Below, in pieces: positions 52,590 through 59,803 of a stretch of 64,000 nucleotides of DNA. Source of the stretch: an uncultured Treponema sp. (GTDB taxonomy: Bacteria > Spirochaetota > Spirochaetia > Treponematales > Treponemataceae); NCBI GenBank assembly GCA_946615905.1, contig CAMOIE010000010.1, forward strand, positions 47,978 to 111,977, read 5' to 3'. Under the pieces are notes generated by a model. The model saw nothing but the letters and a program-made list of their open reading frames with translations. It did not search any database and was not told the origin of the DNA. The position numbers were made by a program, and so were the translations under genes. How positions within the stretch are numbered: the stretch's first letter is position 1; every line of letters starts with the position of its first letter.

Positions 52590-54022
52590 GATTTTCCCCC
52601 TGTCAAAATATCTACAACATTGCGCAATGTATATTCATCGCCCACATTTCCTGGGAAAATCACATAGGGCATAAAGGGGAATTTGCTTTCCTCGCCGGTC
52701 TGCCAGACAGGAACTCCAGGTGCTATCTGACCCATGACGATAGCCTTTTTCACACGGAGAGCTTTCGTTCCCACATCACTGGAAGTGATTCCGCCTTTTG
52801 CGATAATGAATGCGGGCTGTACCGTCAAACTGCTGATTACACTGGTCACAGCATCGCTTATCGCCACAGCCATCTCAAGATTTTTCTCCGGGTCGCCATC
52901 TGGAAAATCAAGCCGTTCCCTGCGAGTAAAGACCACAAGAGTTTTTCCCTGTGTAATGAGAGATTCTGCCTTGGAAGAAATTTTTTTTACCTCATCTTCA
53001 AGCCCGCCTACTTCCAGAACCCGGTGCTGATTAAATTCCACAAATTGAATTTCAGGGAGACTATGCAAGGCTTCCAACTGCATGGTCGTCTTTTTGACAT
53101 GAGACCCGACAAGAATTATACCGCCGTTCTCGGTATTTTTTGTCAGAATATCCTTCGCTGTAAGAAGAGGCCTGTCACTTATATTTCCCAAGACCTTCAC
53201 CATGGCTGCCGCTGAGCGGAATATGCAGTGTTTACCTCGCCTCAGGACCCGTAAAAGTGCAACGGTAAACACAGAAAGGTCGTCATAGCTTATTGCATTT
53301 ATTATGACTTTCCCAAAGTCATGGGCCTGTAGCAGCTTGTGCTCAATTCCGCTGTAATCCTGATTTCTAAGTTCATCGAGGCTGATACTGACGACATCCT
53401 CAGCTTTTGTCTTTCCTGCTGATTTTTCTTCGCACCACTCTTTTAGATTTGATGCAGTATAAGCGAAAGTCTTGTCACGAGCGAATTCCGTCATTCCTGC
53501 AGGAACGAGGTCTCCATTCTGTCGAACATAGTGGATGTCGTTCAAAGTAAAGCGGTTGCCTTCCGGGAAAAAAGGCACGATTATCTCAAAATCAGTATTT
53601 ATCCCGGCCTTACCCAGTGTTTCCCGCAAAATTTCCGTCTCAAGTGGATAGTGCCCTCTGAGTGTTGAATCGCCACGGCTGACAATCACAAAATCCTTAC
53701 CGCACTTTTTTGAGACCTCAAGAATCCTTTTTGCAATTTCCGCATGGACTGCCTTTGTTTTGTCTTCTGAAAAGCTCCGGCTGTTTGTGAGAATAAAAAA
53801 CAGCTGCGAGTCGCCCTTGAATCCTGCGTATATGCTTTCTTCCGCCCAGTCGGTGTATACTGGGACATCATGAACGGTTTGGATTCCTGTCGGGTCATCG
53901 TCAAGCACAACAATTTTTTTATTGAAATGACGGAACTCCTCCTGCAAAAGACTGTTGATTCTGTCATGGTCCTGTGCCGGATATGAGTTTAATATTGAAT
54001 CGCTTATTATCTTCTCTGACAT
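52580..54022 (-). CDS. Four-carbon acid sugar kinase family protein (DUF1537, OtnK/DtnK type)
   Basis: 480 residues. The N-terminal substrate domain has KIVVLDDDPTGIQTVHDVPVYT (the family's DDDPTG signature) and SRGDSTLRGHYPLE; the C-terminal nucleotide domain has AFIIAKGGITSSDVGTKAL and MPYVIFPGNVGD. The family phosphorylates acid sugars such as threonate, erythronate or 3-oxo-acid sugars. No dehydrogenase of the OtnD/LtnD type and no PdxA2 lies in the cluster, unlike described pathways. It starts two bases after the BKACE stop. Confidence 0.9.
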   Translation of the reverse strand: MSEKIISDSILNSYPAQDHDRINSLLQEEFRHFNKKIVVLDDDPTGIQTVHDVPVYTDWAEESIYAGFKGDSQLFFILTNSRSFSEDKTKAVHAEIAKRILEVSKKCGKDFVIVSRGDSTLRGHYPLETEILRETLGKAGINTDFEIIVPFFPEGNRFTLNDIHYVRQNGDLVPAGMTEFARDKTFAYTASNLKEWCEEKSAGKTKAEDVVSISLDELRNQDYSGIEHKLLQAHDFGKVIINAISYDDLSVFTVALLRVLRRGKHCIFRSAAAMVKVLGNISDRPLLTAKDILTKNTENGGIILVGSHVKKTTMQLEALHSLPEIQFVEFNQHRVLEVGGLEDEVKKISSKAESLITQGKTLVVFTRRERLDFPDGDPEKNLEMAVAISDAVTSVISSLTVQPAFIIAKGGITSSDVGTKALRVKKAIVMGQIAPGVPVWQTGEESKFPFMPYVIFPGNVGDEYTLRNVVDILTGGKSCS

Positions 54023-54024
54023 AT

Positions 54025-54837
54025 TCAGCCCCGCTTAATTATATTGAAATAAGATCGTGCCTCATCAGGAGTCATAGGCACCTTTCCGAATGCGGTGAGT
54101 ATGCCCCTTACTTTTTCAACCATGGGAGCATTAGTCTCGGCTATTGTATTTTCATCCACGTGGTGGCTGTCCTCAAAACCAATTCGGACAGTTTTTGCCC
54201 CCAGTGCTATTGCGGCCTCTATGATGTCGTTATTGACGCGGTGCGCATGAGTTATTCCCCAAAGCATGTCTTTTGGTATAAAGCTCCTCATGGCAATCAA
54301 GGCTTCCATTGTAGCAGGCATTGCCCCTATATGACCAAGGACGATGCTGAAAAGAAGAGGAGATGACATCTTGAATTCTTTTGCCAACTCTAAAGTTGTG
54401 TGTATCATACCGATTTCAAAAACTTCCACTTCTGGAGTTTTGCCGGACTTCACAATTTCTTTTACACAGTATTTCACATCCTTAATCGGATTTTGATATA
54501 CGGCATCCCCAAGATTTACAGATCCGACATTCAGGGAAACAGCCTCAGCCTTGTCATAGGAAAGGGGGGCGCAGCGTTGCTGTATAGTCAGGTCAGAAAC
54601 ACCGCCTGTTGATATTTCTATGATTATGTCGCTTTTCGCCCGGATTAAGTCAACGGTCTTTTTCAAGTGAGAAAGATTATCCGTGAGACTGCCGTCTGGA
54701 TTGCGAACATGAAGATGCACCATGCCGGCCCCAAGTTTTGCGCATTCAATGACATCTGCGGCGATTTTCTCTGGGTCATTCACTTTGTCAGCGGCATCTA
54801 CAGGTGCAACAGAAATTAAAACTTTATTGTCCTTCAT
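54025..54837 (-). CDS. BKACE-family beta-keto acid cleavage enzyme
   Basis: 270 residues, TIM barrel (DUF849). Seen: the zinc-binding pair GMVHLHVRNPDG, IIEISTGGVSD, EVFEIGMI with the catalytic-site Glu, and GITHAHRVNN with a second metal His. BKACE enzymes condense a beta-keto acid with acetyl-CoA and split it into a CoA ester and acetoacetate-type product; many substrates exist across subfamilies. It sits between a cupin and the acid-sugar kinase, so it may act on a keto-acid made in the same route. Confidence 0.88.
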   Translation of the reverse strand: MKDNKVLISVAPVDAADKVNDPEKIAADVIECAKLGAGMVHLHVRNPDGSLTDNLSHLKKTVDLIRAKSDIIIEISTGGVSDLTIQQRCAPLSYDKAEAVSLNVGSVNLGDAVYQNPIKDVKYCVKEIVKSGKTPEVEVFEIGMIHTTLELAKEFKMSSPLLFSIVLGHIGAMPATMEALIAMRSFIPKDMLWGITHAHRVNNDIIEAAIALGAKTVRIGFEDSHHVDENTIAETNAPMVEKVRGILTAFGKVPMTPDEARSYFNIIKRG

Positions 54838-54852
54838 ATTTGCATTCTCCCC

Positions 54853-55209
54853 TTAATTTTTAAACAAAACCTGTGCTATCAGCACCAAATCCTCGTCACC
54901 CTCACATGCAATCTGATGCGAGTCCCCGTCTTGAGCTGCGATGATATCCCCTGGAAGCAAATGCTGTCTCTCACCGTTGATAATATGCAGGGCTTTTCCG
55001 CTCACAATGACCATTGTCTCCATTTCATCATGATGAGTATGACTGCCGATTGTAACCCCCGGATGAATTGTATGGCGGACATAGGCCCTGCCCTTTCCAT
55101 ACATTTCTGCCGGCCCGTCAAGAAGCTTCTCCATCATAACAGTGCCTTCTCCGCCCATACAGTGTTCGATTGGTATGGGTTTTATATCGCTTTTTTTCCT
55201 GTAAATCAC
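54853..55209 (-). CDS. Small cupin-domain protein
   Basis: 118 residues, one cupin barrel. Motif 1 HPGVTIGSHTHHDEMETMVI gives G(X)5HXH(X)3-4E with three metal ligands; motif 2 GDIIAAQDGDSHQI gives the last His. Small stand-alone cupins in sugar operons are often isomerases or epimerases, or lyase-like. It lies between the regulator and BKACE, 15 bases from each, so it likely acts on a pathway intermediate. Reaction unknown. Confidence 0.82.
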   Translation of the reverse strand: MIYRKKSDIKPIPIEHCMGGEGTVMMEKLLDGPAEMYGKGRAYVRHTIHPGVTIGSHTHHDEMETMVIVSGKALHIINGERQHLLPGDIIAAQDGDSHQIACEGDEDLVLIAQVLFKN

Positions 55210-55230
55210 TTGTCTTGTCCTTTTAGCACT

Positions 55231-55983
55231 CTATTTAGCCTTGTCCTGAGTTATGCGCCAGAATTGATAATGTTCTTTTACAACAGACATTACCTGCTCT
55301 GACTCCTTGTTCTCGATAATCTTGACAATTTCTGTATGAAGGTTCAGAAAATCAAGCTGATGGTTAGTGTCCAAAATCATCTGCATGGTCAGTATGCGGG
55401 ATGGAATTGTAATCCGGTCAATGTATCCTGCCACCTCATCAAGCAGCTTATTGTGAATCGAAGATGTTATGACTCCGTGAAAAGCTATATCAGCGTTCAA
55501 AACTTCTTGAGCGTCTGGATGGCTACATGTTATTGCCGACTCCAGTTTATCATACGCCTCCTTTATGGCAGTTTTTGCCGTGTCAGCATAAAGATCAATT
55601 ACAAGCTTCAGAATGCCGATGTCAAAGACCTCACGCAGTTCCAGAATGTCTTTCGCTGAGTCCTTCTGCAAAATCAAACCGTAGAGCATGGGGTCAAGCA
55701 TCCGCTTGTTAAATCGGTTGGAAACGAATGTTCCTTCTGCCCTGCGGATTTCAAAAACGCCGAAGTGGGTAAGCACCTTTATTGCTTCCCTGATAGAATT
55801 TCTGCTGACATGAAGGGCTGAATTCAGTTCCATTTCCGTAGGAATCTGCTGCCCAGGCTTAAGCTCCCCGGAAATAATCGCCTCTGTGAGCTGATGTATT
55901 ATCCGTTCGACTACAGAGCCTGTGTTACCCAAGGGGGTATTCAAAAGGGAACCGCTCTTTTCCATGGAATCATCCTCCTGCAT
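55231..55983 (-). CDS. GntR-family (FadR/FCD subfamily) regulator of the catabolic operon
   Basis: 250 residues. Winged helix-turn-helix at ~25-95 (LKPGQQIPTEMELNSALHVS, SRNSIREAIKVLTHFGVFEI, RRAEGTFVS) and an all-helical FCD effector domain at ~100-245 with the metal/acid-binding residues in NADIAFHGVI and later HTEI/HYQFW. Such proteins usually repress until a carboxylate inducer binds. It is encoded five bases after dctM inside the operon it probably controls; the palindrome at 59587-59604 is the candidate operator. Confidence 0.9.
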   Translation of the reverse strand: MQEDDSMEKSGSLLNTPLGNTGSVVERIIHQLTEAIISGELKPGQQIPTEMELNSALHVSRNSIREAIKVLTHFGVFEIRRAEGTFVSNRFNKRMLDPMLYGLILQKDSAKDILELREVFDIGILKLVIDLYADTAKTAIKEAYDKLESAITCSHPDAQEVLNADIAFHGVITSSIHNKLLDEVAGYIDRITIPSRILTMQMILDTNHQLDFLNLHTEIVKIIENKESEQVMSVVKEHYQFWRITQDKAK

Positions 55984-55987
55984 TATC

Positions 55988-57262
55988 TTACCCCTTTATG
56001 AATGCCAGAGAAAGCTGCGGAACATAGGTAATCAGCAGCAATGCGACAAGGGCCATTCCTATGAGAGGCATCATTTTCTTGACGATTTCCTCAAATTTGA
56101 CCTTGCCGATATCTGCGGCAACATACAAATTGGGTCCGACTGGCGGGGTAATCTGCCCGATTGAGAGGTTCACAACCAGAATGGTTCCAAGATGCACAAG
56201 GTTTATATCAAGTGCCTGAGCGATGGGCATAATAATCGGCACAAGGATGTACAATGCGCTCGTGTTGTCCATGACACAGCCGGCCAGCAAGAAGATGATG
56301 TCGATGATAAACAGCATTATATATTTATTTTTTGTCAGGGTTAAAGCCAACTCTGTAAGTTCCGCCGCGATTCCCTGCTGGGTCAAAATCCATGAGAATA
56401 TGCCGGCATTCATGATGATGAAGAGAATCAGGCCTGTAGTCTTGGCGGTCTCGAACAGTGTTACAAGAAGACTGTGTAGATTTATCTCTTTATATATGAA
56501 TATACCCACAATCAAGCTGTATATAACTGCCACAGACGCAGCTTCGGTCGGAGTAAAAATGCCAGAATAAATGCCCCCAAGGACAATGACCGGGCTCATC
56601 AGTCCCCAAAAGGAATCTGCAAGAGCTTTCAGAATCTCCTTGACTTTCATACGTGGCTCATCGCTTTTCCAGCCGTTCTTCAAGGACATTATGAGAACAG
56701 AAGCACATAGGCAGAGAGCGAAGATACAGCCAGGAAGAATTCCTGCTAGAAAAAGGTCGCTGATAGACTCCCCTGTTATCATTCCATAAATCAAGAATGT
56801 GATGGATGGAGGAATGATGGTGCCTAAAGAGCCGGAGATGGCTGACAAAGCACTTGTGTAGGCCGCATCGTAGCCCTGCTTAATCATTGCCGGTATAAGA
56901 ATCGAGCCTATAGCCGCAACTGTAGCCGTGCCGGAGCCGCTTATGGCCGCAAAAAGCATTGCTGTTACAACCGAGACATAGCCAAGGCCGCCATGAACAG
57001 GTCCTATGATGCTGTTCGCAAGTTTAATCAACCTCTTGGAAATTCCCCCCTTGTCCATGATTACGCCTGCAAGGACGAAGAGAGGTATAGTAAGCAGGCT
57101 GAATTTTTGCACGGTGGCCTGAAGAATAGAAGGAATTGAAGTTATAGGCATCCCAACAGAGAGCAATGTTATGGCGCTTGAAAGCCCCAGTGAAATTGCG
57201 ATCGGAATATTCAATATGATAAAAACTGCCAGTGTGCCAAAAAGGATTATTGCTGGAGACAT
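55988..57262 (-). CDS. dctM: TRAP transporter large permease DctM
   Basis: 424 residues, 11-12 membrane helices, the Na+-coupled channel part of a tripartite ATP-independent transporter. Typical DctM phrases: GVIMDKGGISKRLIKLANSI, AAISGSGTATVAAIGSILIPAM, GIIPPSITFLIYG-like (GTIIPPSITFLIYG), and QITPPVGPNLYVAADIG. Ten bases after dctQ, five before the regulator gene. Works with DctP and DctQ to import a carboxylate or acid sugar. Confidence 0.95.
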   Translation of the reverse strand: MSPAIILFGTLAVFIILNIPIAISLGLSSAITLLSVGMPITSIPSILQATVQKFSLLTIPLFVLAGVIMDKGGISKRLIKLANSIIGPVHGGLGYVSVVTAMLFAAISGSGTATVAAIGSILIPAMIKQGYDAAYTSALSAISGSLGTIIPPSITFLIYGMITGESISDLFLAGILPGCIFALCLCASVLIMSLKNGWKSDEPRMKVKEILKALADSFWGLMSPVIVLGGIYSGIFTPTEAASVAVIYSLIVGIFIYKEINLHSLLVTLFETAKTTGLILFIIMNAGIFSWILTQQGIAAELTELALTLTKNKYIMLFIIDIIFLLAGCVMDNTSALYILVPIIMPIAQALDINLVHLGTILVVNLSIGQITPPVGPNLYVAADIGKVKFEEIVKKMMPLIGMALVALLLITYVPQLSLAFIKG

Positions 57263-57271
57263 ATATCCTCC

Positions 57272-57736
57272 TTAGATTTTTGTGAATTTGTAGCCAGCCT
57301 CAAACTGAATAAGCCGGATGCAAGTAAGAAGCCCTGAAAAAGGAATCGCTATGCCGATTGTCCATCCTGGAGTTCCCATAACAGGGGTAACAAGGCCGCT
57401 TCGCAGCTGACCGGCGACCATTCTGCCACCGTAGACTAGCCAGATGGCATAATAGGCCAAAAGCAATACAATCCGCAAAATTCTGTGAGCGTTTTTTGAT
57501 TTACCACAGAGCTTGTTTGTCAGGTATGAGAATCCCATATGGGCATTGCTTTTGAACACTGCGGCCGCTGCCAACGTGCAGACCCACACAAACAAGGTGG
57601 TGACAAGTTCCATTGTCCAGGACAGATTGATTTGTGGCAATTTTCTAGATACGACCCCAAGAAATGTGAAGAATGTCATGAGGCATAGCCCAACTGAACA
57701 CAGATATTCTTCGAAATTATCAAGAATTTTTTTCAT
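57272..57736 (-). CDS. dctQ: TRAP transporter small permease DctQ
   Basis: 154 residues, four membrane helices, with the DctQ patterns LSWTMELVTTLFVWVCTLAAA and FKSNAHMGFSYL. It partners DctM in the membrane. ATG 57736 has AGGAG. Separated from dctP by 89 bases that hold a strong hairpin. Confidence 0.93.
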   Translation of the reverse strand: MKKILDNFEEYLCSVGLCLMTFFTFLGVVSRKLPQINLSWTMELVTTLFVWVCTLAAAAVFKSNAHMGFSYLTNKLCGKSKNAHRILRIVLLLAYYAIWLVYGGRMVAGQLRSGLVTPVMGTPGWTIGIAIPFSGLLTCIRLIQFEAGYKFTKI

Positions 57737-57780
57737 AACTTGCTCCTAAAAAGGGGAGAAAAAATCAAAAGGGAAGAACC

Positions 57781-57812
57781 GTCCGCAACGGATAATTACA
57801 TCCACTGCGGAC
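57781..57812 (-). terminator. Intercistronic hairpin between dctP and dctQ
   Basis: A 13-bp stem (57781-57793 with 57800-57812; two G-U pairs in RNA) with a six-base loop. On the minus strand it follows dctP by 13 bases and is followed by a T-rich run (CTTTTGATTTTTT). It could partly end transcription or protect the dctP mRNA, giving more binding protein than permease. Confidence 0.65.
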
Positions 57813-57825
57813 TTGTGCAAATATA

Positions 57826-58860
57826 CTAGTTTCCAGAAGCGGCTTTCTGGAATTTCTCAATTACGTCACCACCGATAACAGATTTGTAGCTTTCATACAG
57901 GGGCTGACATTTATCACTGAAGGCCTGAATCTCAGCATCGGAAAGTTTTGTGATTACGACACCGGCTGAAGTGAGTTTGCTCAGAATTTTCTCTTCATTT
58001 GAATCAAGATAACCGTTCGCCCAATCCAAAGCCTGTGTGGCGCATGAGGTGACGGCTTCCTGCTGGCTGGGGGAAAGTTTCTGCCAGGTCTTTTCGCTTA
58101 AATACCAGCCAGTAGTGTCACGGACATAATTCCATAATGTCAGATATTTTTGAACCTCGTTGAATTTCGAGGAATCAAATACACTGACAGGGTTTTCCTG
58201 GCCATCGATAGTATGCTGTTGCAAAGCGGTATAAACTTCCGAAAAATCCATTGCGGTCGGGTTTGCGCTAAATGAATCACGGAAGCAGTCAATAAAGAGT
58301 TTAGCACCGGGAACACGAATATTCATTCCCTTGAGGTCATCAGGTGTGCGGATTTCCTTCTTATTATTAGAGATTTGTCTGGCTCCCGCATTGTGGATTC
58401 CCAGCAGACGGATATTCTGTGCCTGGGTCCATTCTCCAACCATCGTGAGAATTTCCTTGTTATGCAATACATTCATCAAAGAGTCGCTTGTCGGAAAAAG
58501 AAATGGCATCCAGAAGATATAAAAGCGGGGGTCAAAGTTAGCGATATTTGTCGGTGCTGCGGCATGGATATCAATATCTCCGGTTCCGACCATTTCAATC
58601 GCCTTTGACAAATCGCCGCCAGAAAGTCCTGAATTGGTCACGATGTTGATTTTAATCGAACCGTTTGATTTTGCCTCAACAAGCTCCTTGAATTTTTTCG
58701 CCGCCATGTCGCTCATAGAATTTGGCGCCATAGTGTGGCTAAAATTAAGTGTGACCTTCTTTTCGCTGGAAGATGAAGCTGTTGAATCCTTCTTAGAGCA
58801 GGAAACAAATACCGAACATGCAATAACTATTAAACCGATACACAATCCAATTTTTTTCAT
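57826..58860 (-). CDS. dctP: TRAP transporter substrate-binding lipoprotein DctP
   Basis: 344 residues. The signal peptide has lipobox VFVSC, so it is lipid-anchored. DctP fold with the carboxylate-binding Arg region DDLKGMNIRVPGAKLF and the conserved ALQQHTIDGQENPVS, placing it among C4-dicarboxylate/sugar-acid binders. AAAGGAGG gives a very strong ribosome site. Second gene of the operon, 22 bases after the racemase-like gene. Confidence 0.94.
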   Translation of the reverse strand: MKKIGLCIGLIVIACSVFVSCSKKDSTASSSSEKKVTLNFSHTMAPNSMSDMAAKKFKELVEAKSNGSIKINIVTNSGLSGGDLSKAIEMVGTGDIDIHAAAPTNIANFDPRFYIFWMPFLFPTSDSLMNVLHNKEILTMVGEWTQAQNIRLLGIHNAGARQISNNKKEIRTPDDLKGMNIRVPGAKLFIDCFRDSFSANPTAMDFSEVYTALQQHTIDGQENPVSVFDSSKFNEVQKYLTLWNYVRDTTGWYLSEKTWQKLSPSQQEAVTSCATQALDWANGYLDSNEEKILSKLTSAGVVITKLSDAEIQAFSDKCQPLYESYKSVIGGDVIEKFQKAASGN

Positions 58861-58882
58861 AGTAAACCTCCTTTTAACGCTT

Positions 58883-59554
58883 TTAAAGCAAACCTTTTGC
58901 CTGCAAAGCTTTTTTTACCTCTATAGCCCCATAGCGGGGGCTTGAGACTACAAATTTTCCGGTCTCTGCTGCAATTGGCTCTTCGCAATATGCCATGGAA
59001 CCTTGTGCAAACAGAAGGACATCTACATTCGGCGCAAGTTCTTTGGCCTTTGCAGTCATGAGTTCAAGAAATTTATCTGGAGAAAGACCGAAAGCTCCGT
59101 CAATCAGTCCGTCAAAAAGTTCCACGGGTTTGTTGATTTCCCTTGCGACTCGGAGAATTGTGTTTTTGGTTGGATTTAGCGTTGAGGAGAGCGTTGCCAT
59201 CACCCCTATCCGCTTGCCGTGCCGCACCGCATCCCTGCACATTTCCTCATCAATGCGGACGATTGGGATTCCAGTAAAGCGGGCAAAACTCTGGGCCGCA
59301 TCGGCAACTTCACCGACACTTGAACAGACATTCAAGATTACATCAGCTCCGTCATTTATCGCATCAATGTATTCCCCCATCAACCGTGCGCTTGCGGTAG
59401 CCGTAACATAGCGGGCCTCGCGCACCTCTGCGAGAATAGACGGATCTTGGTAGCTGAGATATTCTGCACCGGTACCAATATTTTTTGTCAGTTCCCTATT
59501 GACCAAATCAATAAGTTCTGGCGTGGTACTGGTATAGCATATACCAATCTTCAT
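58883..59554 (-). CDS. Asp/Glu racemase-superfamily protein
   Basis: 223 residues, the two-domain fold of Asp/Glu/hydantoin racemases. The first catalytic Cys is present in VILNVCSSVGEVAD (near residue 78). At the second site, where racemases have a Cys (…GCT..), the sequence is LLFAQGSMAYCEE, with no Cys at the usual place; a Cys four residues later is off-position. That suggests a lyase, decarboxylase or isomerase-like change rather than a two-base racemase. First gene of the operon, AAGGAGG upstream, right after the operator. Confidence 0.82.
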   Translation of the reverse strand: MKIGICYTSTTPELIDLVNRELTKNIGTGAEYLSYQDPSILAEVREARYVTATASARLMGEYIDAINDGADVILNVCSSVGEVADAAQSFARFTGIPIVRIDEEMCRDAVRHGKRIGVMATLSSTLNPTKNTILRVAREINKPVELFDGLIDGAFGLSPDKFLELMTAKAKELAPNVDVLLFAQGSMAYCEEPIAAETGKFVVSSPRYGAIEVKKALQAKGLL

Positions 59555-59586
59555 GGATTCCTCCTTGGCAAGTTTTTATACATCCA

Positions 59587-59604
59587 ATGTAGGATGTTCT
59601 ACAT
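59587..59604 (-). promoter_or_regulatory. Candidate GntR operator of the catabolic operon
   Basis: A perfect inverted repeat ATGTAG-N6-CTACAT located two bases downstream of the -10, covering the predicted transcription start. Size and symmetry suit a FadR-type GntR dimer. Confidence 0.6.
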
Positions 59605-59606
59605 CT

Positions 59607-59634
59607 AGAATAACGTAGATTTATAAAAACGCAA
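59607..59634 (-). promoter_or_regulatory. Promoter of the nine-gene catabolic operon
   Basis: Minus strand: -35 TTGCGT (59634..59629), 16-base spacer, -10 TATTCT (59612..59607). About 50 bases of leader with AAGGAGG before ATG 59554. Confidence 0.6.
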
Positions 59635-59722
59635 GAAAATTTTTAAATTTTTTGTAATTTTTGACAGTCAGATATGAGCCAAATAGGAGAAAGGAGGCCA
59701 GGGAGACGACAGATTCCACCAA

Positions 59723-59758
59723 CAAAAAAACTGGCCCCGTGAAGTCACAGGACCAGTT
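59723..59758 (-). terminator. Terminator downstream of the pectinesterase gene
   Basis: Stem AACTGG/CCAGTT (59729-59734 with 59753-59758) with further inner pairing around GTG/CAC, followed on the minus strand by TTTTTTT. Confidence 0.8.
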
Positions 59759-59803
59759 TTCATCAGCGTGATTTTAATTTAAAAATCCAATGGCGATGAG
59801 GGG

